From the NCBI GenBank assembly GCA_945873925.1, contig CAMCES010000008.1, positions 1 through 61,706 on the forward strand: a stretch of 61,706 nt of DNA. The letters run 5' to 3'. A program made the position numbers and the translations under genes. Positions 26,381-35,190 of this stretch are shown one piece after another. Within the stretch, counting starts at the first letter, position 1, and each line of letters starts with the position of its first letter. The DNA comes from Bordetella parapertussis. GTDB taxonomy: Bacteria > Pseudomonadota > Gammaproteobacteria > Burkholderiales > Burkholderiaceae_C. Under the pieces are notes generated by a model. It worked only from the letters and a program-made list of their open reading frames with translations, ran no database searches and had not been told where the DNA came from.

Positions 26381-26539
26381 TCAATGGCCATTGCCACCTT
26401 GGAAAAAAGCAGGTATGTCAACCGACGGCTTGTCCAGTAAAAGTTGGGCATGCTGGTGCGTTGTGAAGCTGGCATGGGGCGCGTAACGAACCAAGCTGGT
26501 TGCGCGAGCCCAAGTCGTTACCTCCTGCACTTTCTTGAG
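26381..26539 (-). pseudogene. ChrR-like cupin relic
   Basis: Directly after the photolyase stop, the minus strand reads ARATSLVRYAPHASFTTHQH in frame and then degenerates before a TGA at 26381-26383. ARATSLVRYAPxSxFxxHxH is the conserved start of the ChrR/cupin_7 zinc cupin, but the following GGEE core and the rest of the barrel are missing. ChrR-type cupins are often neighbours of photolyases in singlet-oxygen stress clusters, which supports a decayed copy here. Confidence 0.45.
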
Positions 26540-28060
26540 TTAAAAATCAAATCCCAGTTGGCGCTTGTCTTTTCTGTGAAGCGGCGATGGCTTGGAAACA
26601 GATTTTGGCTTCTTGCGTGACGCATGCTTTTCAACCACCTCCTTTTTGCCGGCCCTGACTGAGGGTGTTTGCCTGAGCTGGTGAAGTCTTTGTTTGGATT
26701 CCCGCGTGGCTGTGGCCAAGTCCACCAAGGGTTCTGGTATGTCCATTTGAACGCCACCACTGGTGCGGGTGTCGGGGGTCATCAGCCAAGGTTGGAACAA
26801 CCAAGCCTGCGGAACATTGCGCATGCGAGGCAACCAATGCTTGACGAATTGACCGTGGGGATCGTGATCTTGGGCTTGCTTGACTGGGTTGTAAACCCGT
26901 GTGGTGTTGATACCCGTGGTTCCGGATTGCATTTGCAATTGGCTCCAATGGATGCCGGGTTCGTAATCTAAAAACTGCGTAGCCAGCCAATGACCCACGG
27001 GTCGCCAGTGCAACCACAAGGGGTAAGCTGCCACCGAGACCAACATCGCACGCATGCGAAAGTTCAGCCATCCGGTTTCCTTGAGCATCACAACGCATGC
27101 ATCAACCATGGGCCAGCCGGTTCTTGCGTTTTTCAGCGCTTCAAAATAATCAAGGTTGAATTCTTGCTCTCGCAGGCCATCGTAGCCACGGTGCATGTTT
27201 CGCCATTCAATGGCAGGTTCACTCTCTAGTTTTTGTATGAAATGGCAATGCCAATGCAGGCGGCTGATGAAAGCTGTCAGGCCGGCGCGGTGACGGCAGG
27301 CCTGGGGTGGAAGTCGCTCGAGCTGAGCGCGGGTATATTGCACCACTTCACGCATGCTGATGCAACCGTAGGTCAGGTAAGTCGACAATCGTGAGCAGGC
27401 ATCTGGCGCGCTGATAGGAGAGGAGATGCCGCCTCGGTAGCCGATGCTGCGTGCAGTGAGAAAGCTGTGCATTGTTTGCAATGCGAGCTTGCGCCCTCCG
27501 AGTTGACGCTGTGGCGGGTTGTGGTGCAAACAGGATGGGGCAGTCATCACCAAGCACTTGGTAGTGGTTGGACGCCAAAAACGCAATGTTTCAATATTTG
27601 ACTGAGGCATGCGCATATGCTGCTCCCAAGCGCGTTGCCACAGATCACGATCCTTCAAGCCTCTGACGACACCGAATTGGGGAAATTCATGCCAAGGAAT
27701 GCCATGGTGTTTGCACCAGTCTGCCACCTTCAGGTCTCGTGCATAAGTCCATCCATTGCCTGTTTCTTCGTGTGAATACAGTGCTGTGAATGGAGCCTCT
27801 CGCCAAATGCCAGACAAAACAGTGTCCATGTCGCCAAGGTGGATCTCAACTTGACCACCCAGACTACGTAAATGCGCATCCAAATCTTGCAAGGATTCGC
27901 GGATGAATTCAAAGTGCTGAAGAGCCGCATCGGGTTGGAGCCACAGCTCTGGCTCAATGGCGTAGATACAGCGAACTGGGCCGAGTTTGCTGGCCTGAGT
28001 GAGCGCCGCATGGTCGTACCAACGCAAATCGCGCTTGAACCAGACCAGGGCATAACTCAT
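26540..28060 (-). CDS. FAD-dependent photolyase/cryptochrome family protein
   Basis: A photolyase/cryptochrome protein of 506 residues. ALVWFKRDLRWYDHAAL is the N-terminal alpha/beta antenna domain. FAD-domain segments include LSTYLTYGCISMREVV, RLHWHCHFIQKLE, TGWPMVDACVVMLKETGWLNFRMRAM and HWRPVGHWLATQFLDYEPGIHWSQ, then NTTRVYNPVKQAQDHDP. The C-terminal tail is basic and Lys/Arg-rich. It probably repairs pyrimidine dimers with light. The ATG at 28060 is used; a TTG lies at 28066. It is the distal gene of a minus-strand run with the DUF2805 and DUF3429 genes, an association seen in other Proteobacteria. Confidence 0.88.
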   Translation of the reverse strand: MSYALVWFKRDLRWYDHAALTQASKLGPVRCIYAIEPELWLQPDAALQHFEFIRESLQDLDAHLRSLGGQVEIHLGDMDTVLSGIWREAPFTALYSHEETGNGWTYARDLKVADWCKHHGIPWHEFPQFGVVRGLKDRDLWQRAWEQHMRMPQSNIETLRFWRPTTTKCLVMTAPSCLHHNPPQRQLGGRKLALQTMHSFLTARSIGYRGGISSPISAPDACSRLSTYLTYGCISMREVVQYTRAQLERLPPQACRHRAGLTAFISRLHWHCHFIQKLESEPAIEWRNMHRGYDGLREQEFNLDYFEALKNARTGWPMVDACVVMLKETGWLNFRMRAMLVSVAAYPLWLHWRPVGHWLATQFLDYEPGIHWSQLQMQSGTTGINTTRVYNPVKQAQDHDPHGQFVKHWLPRMRNVPQAWLFQPWLMTPDTRTSGGVQMDIPEPLVDLATATRESKQRLHQLRQTPSVRAGKKEVVEKHASRKKPKSVSKPSPLHRKDKRQLGFDF

Positions 28061-28100
28061 TTTCAATGACCAGTACGATAGGATTTTTGAAAAAAATCAT

Positions 28101-28535
28101 TTACGTTAAAACTGGCGCTGCCAAACAAATACCAGCTATGACGGTCAGCCTGAATCTCATGTTCAGCCATTGAGAAACACCAAATACAGGGTAACGTTTG
28201 AAGTCAACAACAAAACAAATCCACAGTGTGGTGAATTGGATCCCAAGCCCCCAACGGGTATCAACAATCAAACTGACCCATGCCAAAAGGCTGGGAACCA
28301 CACCCCAGATGATGGATGTCCGATCTGGCTGCTCCTCCCGCATGGCCAGTCCCCAGTGGACAGCACCCAAGAAACTGATGATGGTTGCGCCATAAGCCAG
28401 CAAGCTGAACAAAATGGCTGACTGATGAATGCCATGGAAGAAAACCGAGACGGCTGATAGGCAGATGAATGGAATCAGACCTGCATATCCGATGCTGTGT
28501 GCAGTCATTGAAGGTCTGGACAGCTTTGTTTCCAC
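28101..28535 (-). CDS. DUF3429 membrane protein
   Basis: A 144-residue membrane protein with four to five hydrophobic segments. IGYAGLIPFICLSAVSVF, YGATIISFLGAVHWGLAM and WGVVPSLLAWVSLIV are DUF3429 hallmarks. The GTG at 28535 directly follows the TGA of the DUF2805 gene; an ATG at 28508 is the alternative and would still include the first helix. The photolyase is encoded downstream. Function unknown, but it repeatedly occurs with photolyase genes. Confidence 0.8.
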   Translation of the reverse strand: METKLSRPSMTAHSIGYAGLIPFICLSAVSVFFHGIHQSAILFSLLAYGATIISFLGAVHWGLAMREEQPDRTSIIWGVVPSLLAWVSLIVDTRWGLGIQFTTLWICFVVDFKRYPVFGVSQWLNMRFRLTVIAGICLAAPVLT

Positions 28536-28823
28536 TCAGCAATTGGCTCTGCGGTGATCGGCAATTTGAAGGTCATTGAACTTCATTGCTGGGTTTCTCA
28601 ACGCACGGTGTTTGGTCACCCTGCCCGCAACCCGCTTTCTCCATAAGTTAAAGGACTGGGGCTTTAATTCAGCCCTCATCAGGCAGATGACCTCTGACTC
28701 GGTGAGACCGATTCGTTCCTTGATCGTCTCAAAGGAAGTGCGGTCTTCCCATGCCATTTGAATCACAAAGGAAATATCACTTGCAGTCAAAGCTCTGGAC
28801 TTAATCAATTTGCTGACTGACAT
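28536..28823 (-). CDS. TIGR03643/DUF2805 family protein
   Basis: A 95-residue soluble protein. IQMAWEDRTSFETIKERIGL followed by TESEVICLMRAELKP and FNLWRKRVAGRVTKHRALR is the DUF2805 pattern, with a predicted helix-turn-helix-like centre and a basic tail. The function is unknown; homologues are usually next to photolyase or DUF3429 genes, as here. It starts the minus-strand DUF2805-DUF3429-photolyase run. Confidence 0.85.
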   Translation of the reverse strand: MSVSKLIKSRALTASDISFVIQMAWEDRTSFETIKERIGLTESEVICLMRAELKPQSFNLWRKRVAGRVTKHRALRNPAMKFNDLQIADHRRANC

Positions 28824-28930
28824 TGGGGTTAGTTATCCAATTGTGAAATGCTTGCTGAGGGAATAAGAAAGCTCATTTGGACTAATTTGGATTTGAGTTT
28901 AACATTTTGAACAAGTCAACAGGAGCATCC

Positions 28931-30142
28931 ATGAAAGAGACCAGTTTTGGGTTTGAGCAGTCATTCATGTTTCACATGATCCGAGATTTCTTCTTCCTTT
29001 TGATCGTGGTTGCTGGCCTTGAGTTAGGTATTCGCTACGCAATGGTTGTCTATGACTTCAAAAGCAATGAACCCCAGCGTGTTGAGCGTGCTGCTGAGCA
29101 ACTGGCTGAAGACGTCAAATCGATCATGCTGAACTCTGGTGGGCCCACAGCGGCCCAAACGGTTTATCCGATCTTGAACCGCAACTATGACGGTTTGGGG
29201 TTGTCGATTGCAGTTGTGCCTTCAGAAATAACCATTGAGTCGATCAAGCAAACCTTTAAATTAAATCCCTTGGGCTTGGTACAGCTCTGGCAAGAGGGTG
29301 AGAACAAGGAATCATCCGCACAGCTCAAAGCTGAACAGTTTTGTTTGGGTTGTCATGTCAAGGCAAAAGTAGGCGACGTCCTTGGCACAGTCACAGTCAG
29401 AAGTTATTTGTCTCGTAAGGTGGCCAGCTGGTTGGATGAGGTCCGTGTCACTGCCAGTGCACTGAGCCTGAAAATCGTCATACACACCATTGTTTTGTTT
29501 TTTTTGCTGAAAGTTCGTATGGAGCCCTTGTTGGCACTGCGAACCACGGCAGCCTCATTGGCTAAAGGGGTGATGAACTTGTCGCCTCGTACCAAAGTCA
29601 ATTCCAAGGATGAATTTGGAGAATTGGCGCAGGACATCAATCATTTCTTAGATCGAGTCAAACAAATTGTGCACGATCTCGACACCATTCTCAGCGAAGT
29701 AGTGTCCGTTGGCTCGCGCCTTGGTGTCCTTAACCGTCATCTTGAGCAGCAACTGGACGGAATGCGTGACGATACATTCCAACATAGCTGGAATGAAAAT
29801 CAACGAAACTTGTCCATGCAAATTGTTACTGCGCGTGAGACAGGTGCATTTGAGGTGTTGGTTCAAACCCTGGACGACTTGTCCCGTTCTTCTGAGCGAC
29901 GCGAAGAGCTTGGTCCTTTGCGCGCTCAGTTGGCGAAGTTACAGGGGAGTTTTTCGTCAATCACCAATGCCGTCCTGGATGCATCACCCTCGCCAGACAT
30001 AGCCAAAGCGCAGGCTGCCCAGTACCAGGCTTTGTCTCAGTCACTCAGGGAAATGGCGCTGTTGGAGGCCAGTATGCAAAAAATTGCTCAATCAGGTCAG
30101 CAAGTCATCCATCGTTTGGCAGAGGGCAGGTCCGATGCCTAA
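28931..30142 (+). CDS. membrane c-heme receptor with HAMP domain, no output domain
   Basis: About 403 residues. A first membrane helix lies near 15-40, then a periplasmic domain of about 135 residues with a c-type heme motif CLGCH at 138-142, a second helix near 177-195, and a cytoplasmic HAMP domain (EPLLALRTTAASLAKGVMNL, then DEFGELAQDINHFLDR). The rest to the C-terminus is coiled coil. The chemotaxis signalling hairpin, kinase or cyclase one would expect after HAMP is absent. The ATG at 28931 has GGAG upstream; the TTG at 28907 is less likely. It could sense redox or gas and act on a partner protein, but that is speculation. Confidence 0.75.
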   Translation: MKETSFGFEQSFMFHMIRDFFFLLIVVAGLELGIRYAMVVYDFKSNEPQRVERAAEQLAEDVKSIMLNSGGPTAAQTVYPILNRNYDGLGLSIAVVPSEITIESIKQTFKLNPLGLVQLWQEGENKESSAQLKAEQFCLGCHVKAKVGDVLGTVTVRSYLSRKVASWLDEVRVTASALSLKIVIHTIVLFFLLKVRMEPLLALRTTAASLAKGVMNLSPRTKVNSKDEFGELAQDINHFLDRVKQIVHDLDTILSEVVSVGSRLGVLNRHLEQQLDGMRDDTFQHSWNENQRNLSMQIVTARETGAFEVLVQTLDDLSRSSERREELGPLRAQLAKLQGSFSSITNAVLDASPSPDIAKAQAAQYQALSQSLREMALLEASMQKIAQSGQQVIHRLAEGRSDA

Positions 30143-30183
30143 GGTAGATCACAGCACATCCTCGGTCTAGGCATTGATTGCGA

Positions 30184-32199
30184 ATGAACTTATCCAATGA
30201 AACAGCCTATCGTCCAGACATAGACGGGCTTCGTGCAGTTGCCGTGCTGGCAGTCATCGTGTTTCATGCTTTTCCCAATTGGCTTTCAGGCGGCTTCATT
30301 GGGGTTGATATTTTCTTTGTGATCTCTGGCTTTTTAATAACTCAACTCATTCAAAAAGGTCTTAAAAACCCATATTTCAAGATCAGCTCTTTTTATGCTG
30401 GCAGGATAAGACGGCTCTTTCCATCACTGATTTTGGTGCTGTTGGCGTGCCAATCATTTGGTTGGTTCGCATTGCTGTCAGATGAATATAAATTACTTGG
30501 CAAGCATATTGCTGCTGCAGCACTTTTGATCCCCAACTGGATCCTATGGAGCGAAAGCGGGTACTTTGACTACGCCGCCAATTTAAAACCGCTCCTGCAT
30601 CTTTGGAGTCTGGGTGTCGAGGAGCAATTTTATTTGTTCTGGCCTGTGACTTTATGCTTGATCTACAAATACAGATTCAATGCATTTCGGCTCACATGGG
30701 TCATCTTGCTTTGCTCGTTTTTCTTGAATGTATTCATGATGGAAAGGTATCCGTCAGCAAGCTTTTTCTTGCCATTCACCCGTATATGGGAACTGTTAGC
30801 GGGCAGTTTGTTGGCCCAGTCGGCGCAGGCTGGCTCTCAGGTGTCAGGCGCGGACAAAACCAAGCTTGCCAACAACACACATCTTCGAGGGGGACTGTCG
30901 ATCTTCGGACTACTGCTGTTGATACTGGGGTTTCTTGTGATTGACCAGGATCAGCGCTATCCGGGCGTTTTGGCACTGCTGCCGGTGCTGGGGACCTTAT
31001 TGATCATGGGTGCTGGAAGTCAATCATGGTTGAACCAAACGGTTCTCTCAAGTCGTCTGCTTGTAGGAATTGGCTTGATCAGCTACCCGTTGTATCTTTG
31101 GCATTGGCCGTTGCTTTCGTTTTCAAGAATTCTTGAACAAAATCAGCCCGACTGGCCGATTCAAATCTTTTGCATTGCAGCAGCTTTCGTATTGTCTTTG
31201 CTTACCTACCATGGTGTTGAACGACCAGTTCGCCATGGAAGCCATCTCCAAGTCAAAACATTTCTATTGGTCATTTTGATGTTCATTACTGCAAGCTTGG
31301 GTTGGGGCACACACATCGCAGAGGGATTCAAGTCAAGATTTAAGAATCAGTTGATAGAACTTCAAATGGCTGATCTTTCATTTGACTTGCCCAACAGCAC
31401 AGATGGTTATTGCAGTCAAACAAGTAACGAGGGGCCGCGTTGTCTGGCCAGTGGTCCTGAGCCATCGATTGTTGTCATGGGTGACAGCCATGCATTGACG
31501 ATATACCCTGGGTTGGTGGATCGCTATAAATCCAAGGGTCAGACCTTGGCGCTTTACGGCGGCAGTGATGGTTGTCCGCCGCTCTTGAATGTGGTTATTC
31601 AAGACCTTGGCGGTGATACCAGAAATTGCTTGCAAAAGGGGACCCAAGCCATTTTGCGCATCGTCAATGACCCCGCAATCAAGGAAGTGGTTTTGACCAG
31701 CAGGGGGCCAATGTACACATCGGGAATGGGTTTTGGCGATGCAGAAGCTTCACAATTTGGCGCTTGGGTTCTGCACTTTGATGGAGAAGAAAAAGGTTTG
31801 CGAAGCAATGAGGAAGTTTTTGTTAAAGGTCTCGCCAACACCTTAGATGCATTGTCAGCAGCGGATAAAAAAATCACTTTTCTCCATGATGTGCCAGAAC
31901 TTGGATTTGACATCAGAAGCTGCTTTACTTTCAGGCCCATGGTGATCAATGACAGAGCCAGGATGCCATGCGCAGTTTCAAAACGCGACTTTTTAGCCCG
32001 AACCGATAGGCACAAGTCTTTAGTGAATCAAATCTTGTCAGCAAGACCGGGTATTCGAGTCATAGATTTAGCGCAAGCACTGTGTGATGACGAATGGTGT
32101 TTTGGTGCGCGCGATGACATCTTGCTTTACATGGATGACGATCACCTCAGCCCCAGAGGTGCAAAATATGTTGTTGAAAGGCTCTGGGAAAAGTTTTAG
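30184..32199 (+). CDS. OafA/YrhL-type O-acyltransferase with SGNH domain
   Basis: A 671-residue fusion. The N-terminal acyltransferase-3 domain (residues 1 to about 380, some ten membrane helices) starts with YRPDIDGLRAVAVLAVIVFH and has GGFIGVDIFFVISGFLIT, FYAGRIRRLFP and LLHLWSLGVEEQFYLFWP. The C-terminal periplasmic SGNH domain has VVMGDSHALTIYPG and ends with DDDHLSPRGAKYV, giving the Ser and the Asp-x-x-His of the triad. It probably acetylates LPS or another envelope glycan. The ATG at 30184 is used (TTG at 30178). There is no glycan cluster beside it. Confidence 0.9.
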   Translation: MNLSNETAYRPDIDGLRAVAVLAVIVFHAFPNWLSGGFIGVDIFFVISGFLITQLIQKGLKNPYFKISSFYAGRIRRLFPSLILVLLACQSFGWFALLSDEYKLLGKHIAAAALLIPNWILWSESGYFDYAANLKPLLHLWSLGVEEQFYLFWPVTLCLIYKYRFNAFRLTWVILLCSFFLNVFMMERYPSASFFLPFTRIWELLAGSLLAQSAQAGSQVSGADKTKLANNTHLRGGLSIFGLLLLILGFLVIDQDQRYPGVLALLPVLGTLLIMGAGSQSWLNQTVLSSRLLVGIGLISYPLYLWHWPLLSFSRILEQNQPDWPIQIFCIAAAFVLSLLTYHGVERPVRHGSHLQVKTFLLVILMFITASLGWGTHIAEGFKSRFKNQLIELQMADLSFDLPNSTDGYCSQTSNEGPRCLASGPEPSIVVMGDSHALTIYPGLVDRYKSKGQTLALYGGSDGCPPLLNVVIQDLGGDTRNCLQKGTQAILRIVNDPAIKEVVLTSRGPMYTSGMGFGDAEASQFGAWVLHFDGEEKGLRSNEEVFVKGLANTLDALSAADKKITFLHDVPELGFDIRSCFTFRPMVINDRARMPCAVSKRDFLARTDRHKSLVNQILSARPGIRVIDLAQALCDDEWCFGARDDILLYMDDDHLSPRGAKYVVERLWEKF

Positions 32200-32260
32200 T
32201 TTGACCGCCACATTCAGCAACCAGCAATGGTTTCTCAATCCATTTTTTACACATATCGAG

Positions 32261-32881
32261 ATGCACCAAATACCACTCTTCCCTCTTTCACACGGGCTGT
32301 TTCCTGATGGCATGTTAGCGCTTCAAATTTTTGAGGTGCGATATCTCGACTTGATCAAACGCTGCCATCAACAACAACAACCTTTTGGCGTGGTGTGGCT
32401 GAAACAAGGCAGCGAGGTGCAGGTGCCAGGAGAGATACCCATGTTGCACAGCCATGGTTGCCAAGCACATATTCGGGACTTTGAGCAAGTGCAACCCAAC
32501 TTGTTTCATGTCATTTGCCGGGGGGGGGTGCGCTTTGAGCTAATCGACACAAAGCCCGGACCATATGGCGTATGGCAAGGTGATGTTTCGATTTTTGCTC
32601 AAGACTCAGAGGTTGAGATACCAGTGCACCTGGAACACCTTGCCGGACGTTTGGGGAAAATCATTTCGACAGCTCAAAAACAGGGGCGGATCAACAGGTT
32701 GCCTATTTTCCAGCCCTATTGCTTAGACCAATGTGGTTGGGTGGCAGATCGATATGCCGAAGCTTTGGATATCGATACAGAACTCAAGGTACAACTCTTG
32801 TCAGAGCTTGATCCCTTGAAAAGGTTGCAACTCATTGATACTTTGATGAGCCATGGTGAGGATCCCCCAACACAGCTGTGA
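32261..32881 (+). CDS. LON substrate-binding domain protein
   Basis: About 206 residues forming a single LON N-terminal (LAN/SB) domain without AAA or protease parts. IPLFPLSHGLFPDGMLALQIFEVRYLDLI is the domain start, and CRGGVRFEL continues it. The ATG at 32261 fits the family start; the longer frame to 32084 overlaps the acyltransferase gene. Such stand-alone proteins are common in Proteobacteria, of unknown role, perhaps adaptors for proteolysis. Confidence 0.85.
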   Translation: MHQIPLFPLSHGLFPDGMLALQIFEVRYLDLIKRCHQQQQPFGVVWLKQGSEVQVPGEIPMLHSHGCQAHIRDFEQVQPNLFHVICRGGVRFELIDTKPGPYGVWQGDVSIFAQDSEVEIPVHLEHLAGRLGKIISTAQKQGRINRLPIFQPYCLDQCGWVADRYAEALDIDTELKVQLLSELDPLKRLQLIDTLMSHGEDPPTQL

Positions 32882-32934
32882 CATGCATGGATGTCTACTG
32901 TATTGAGGGCGGGCCAAACGCCAGACTGGGTTTG

Positions 32935-33414
32935 TCAGTGTTTGTTATCAACCGCAACGGCCCAATTTCCTCGGAGACCAAAATACAGTCCACCAGCCCA
33001 AAGAGAAAAGTGCAGGTAGTCTGTCAGCATGAAAGTGATCAAGTTCTCGGGCTTTAAGATGGTCCAAATGATGCCTGTCACGATGCAACACATCACGATT
33101 CCACTGAATCGAGTGATCAAATCACCCAAGACAGCCAAAGATGCGATGTCTTTGACCTTTGGAAGTGTTGTCAATCCGCCCAACAGCAGCCCCAAGCCAG
33201 CTGCTATCTCACCGTAGCAGACAAACCACCAGACCAAGGCAGGTATTCCCATGCCTTGACCAACTGCGGCATCAAATGGAAGCTTGCTGAGTCCTTGGTT
33301 TATGAACATCACAGACAGAGGTATCCTCAAGAGGATATGGCTGAAACTCAGGTCTGGCAGTTGTTGCCAATAATTTTTCAGTTGGGTACTGACTGTGATT
33401 TGTTGGGTGGTCAT
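32935..33414 (-). CDS. DoxX family membrane protein (copy 1)
   Basis: A 159-residue protein with four membrane helices of the DoxX type. It is very close to the gene at 44460-44927: both share NYW...LPD-S-SHILLRIPL, QGLSK-PFD, VWWFVCYGE-AAG-GLL and YLH-SLW-GGLYFGLRGNWAVAV. DoxX proteins are linked to thiol or terminal-oxidase redox homeostasis, but the exact role is unknown. A GbsR/MarR-type regulator gene lies just upstream on the same strand and may control it. Confidence 0.85.
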   Translation of the reverse strand: MTTQQITVSTQLKNYWQQLPDLSFSHILLRIPLSVMFINQGLSKLPFDAAVGQGMGIPALVWWFVCYGEIAAGLGLLLGGLTTLPKVKDIASLAVLGDLITRFSGIVMCCIVTGIIWTILKPENLITFMLTDYLHFSLWAGGLYFGLRGNWAVAVDNKH

Positions 33415-33512
33415 TTTTTGTCCTTTAGGTAGTGAATTTCAGTCTCGTTTTTCAAATCATGTTGGGGTGGGGGTCTTGCTGGGCAGTCATTGCAGATCAT
33501 GGCAGCGAAATC

Positions 33513-34070
33513 TCAAGTTTTGGCGGTGATCGCGCTCTTGACCCGATCTTTGATCTCGAGCAGCTTTTGTACTTTTGAGCCCATTTGCATCAGGCTGCTG
33601 AGCGTTGAGGGTTCCATCCGCAGTACCTCATCAAGCCAGTTGGTCATCGAGTCAATGAACGCATGCATCTGCCGCATGCGCTCTTGAGCGTGGATATCCT
33701 CAGCAACACTGGGTTGCTCCATCAAAGCGTCTCGCAACATCGACAAGGTTGGGTCAATTTCTCTCTTTCGCCTCTCATTTGCAAGTGTTTTGAAAATCAG
33801 CCACATGTCCTCAGGCGCCTGAAAATACTCCCGCCTGTCATTGGGTTGGTGGATCAGTCGAACCAAATTCCAGGACTGAAGTTCCTTCAAGCCCATGCTA
33901 ACGTTGGAACGTGAAAACCCCAGGGCTTGACCGACTTCGTCGGCATTGAGCGGCTTGGTGGAAACGTAAAGCAGAGCGTAAATTTGACCCACCGTGCGAT
34001 TGATGCCCCATCGGCTTCCCATTTCGCCAAAGTGCATGACAAAACGTTGTGTGAGAGGAGGCAGGTTCAT
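33513..34070 (-). CDS. GbsR/MarR family transcriptional regulator
   Basis: A winged-helix regulator of 185 residues. GINRTVGQIYALLYVSTKPL, then NADEVGQALGFSRSNVSMGL is the GbsR/MarR helix-turn-helix; NDRREYFQAPEDMW is the wing region. A C-terminal helical part gives dimerisation. It lies 98 nt upstream of DoxX copy 1 on the same strand, so it probably regulates that gene and itself. The inducer is unknown. Confidence 0.85.
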   Translation of the reverse strand: MNLPPLTQRFVMHFGEMGSRWGINRTVGQIYALLYVSTKPLNADEVGQALGFSRSNVSMGLKELQSWNLVRLIHQPNDRREYFQAPEDMWLIFKTLANERRKREIDPTLSMLRDALMEQPSVAEDIHAQERMRQMHAFIDSMTNWLDEVLRMEPSTLSSLMQMGSKVQKLLEIKDRVKSAITAKT

Positions 34071-34301
34071 TGTTTGTTTTTTCTTGAGTTTTCAATAATA
34101 ACTGAAATTTCAGGAATTTAAGATAAACCCTTATTCTGCTGAGGGTAATATGCATCACGGGGGAGCAGAGTCGTTGTAACTTGAGCGTGTGTTCTGTTCT
34201 GATGGTGGCATAAAGAAAAAAAGTGACTTTATGCTCTTTAGTGCTTAAAGTGGAATCTATGCAAAAAATATTTAGGTCCGATTCATCTTCAAGGAAAAAT
34301 C

Positions 34302-34598
34302 ATGAAATCAATGCTTGTTCTGACTTTATTGAGTTCAGTTTTGGTGACCGCTCATGCCGAAAAAAAAGACACCCGGGGTGGCACTTGTGAACAAACAAAA
34401 ATGCAATTCGACCACTACTGCAGCAAAAAGGGAGACCCAACGAAAGACGAGATTTTCACAACAGCCAATATTGCTTGCAACAACGCTAAACGCAATATGG
34501 CTGCCGCCTGCGATGGAAGCAGCGAGAAGGACATGCCATACGGGTTTGATCAGAATGGGACACCTGTTGTAGATCCCATGCAGAAGAAAACCAATTAG
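34302..34598 (+). CDS. small secreted protein, unknown
   Basis: 98 residues. The start has a good AAGGA leader and a clear signal peptide (MLVLTLLSSVLVTAHAEKK). The mature part is lysine-rich and contains four cysteines (GTCEQTK, HYCSKKG, IACNNAK, AACDGSS), likely two disulphides in the periplasm. No known family recognised. Its promoter would lie in the 230-nt AT-rich gap before it, divergent from the GbsR-type gene. Confidence 0.7.
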   Translation: MKSMLVLTLLSSVLVTAHAEKKDTRGGTCEQTKMQFDHYCSKKGDPTKDEIFTTANIACNNAKRNMAAACDGSSEKDMPYGFDQNGTPVVDPMQKKTN

Positions 34599-34643
34599 TC
34601 TTTGCTTTGTTCAAGCAAAACCCCGGTCTGAAAAAGATTGCTC

Positions 34644-35078
34644 TCACTGAGTTGCTGTTTGGCTGCAGACGATCCCGTGAATCTTCGTGATGGAATCATC
34701 TGTGACGATTTTTTTCCATGTGTTCTGTGTTTCGGCAAATCTTTCTAAAACTTCGCCCATGCCATTCAAATCGGAAAAAACAACAAAGGACAAAGTACTG
34801 AAGTTTGCTTGAGCACAGTTGAATTTTTCTTGCTTTACGACCGACCAATTTCTTTTGGGGCCATTTCCCGATTCCAATGTTGTGAAGTTTTGTAAAACTT
34901 CTACTTTGGTGTGAGCGCTTTCTGCATGTCTTGAAATTTCGCCAATGTAGTGGTCTACCTTCATGCCTTTTGATCCTGGTCGCCAAGGTTCAATTTGAGT
35001 CGTGAACAAAAACCGCCATTCGGCGGACGCTGTAAAACACCATAAAAGTAAGCCCGATAGTAGCCAATTTTTTATCAT
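34644..35078 (-). CDS. secreted protein, surface-adhesin E-like
   Basis: About 144 residues, with the ATG at 35078 and a signal peptide (NWLLSGLLLWCFTASAEW). The mature part begins WRFLFTTQ, has a conserved-looking RNWSVVKQEKFNCAQANFST with Cys, and ends in IHGIVCSQ, matching the small surface-adhesin E-like family of Gram-negative secreted proteins (paired cysteines). A similar layout is seen in 37987-38406. Function unknown; the family name does not prove adhesion. Confidence 0.65.
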   Translation of the reverse strand: MIKNWLLSGLLLWCFTASAEWRFLFTTQIEPWRPGSKGMKVDHYIGEISRHAESAHTKVEVLQNFTTLESGNGPKRNWSVVKQEKFNCAQANFSTLSFVVFSDLNGMGEVLERFAETQNTWKKIVTDDSITKIHGIVCSQTATQ

Positions 35079-35190
35079 CGCTCGTCTTTCAATCCTAAGC
35101 TTGTAGGCACGCACACAAATCAGACATTGACTGCACGTGGCAAAAACCACGTTCAATCAACTGGCAGTCTATAGAGCAAGCAGGACAAAA

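Noticed and set aside
30184..32881. LON-domain frame extended to 32084 as a longer protein
   Set aside because: The extension lies inside the acyltransferase 3' end in another frame; the conserved domain begins at 32261.
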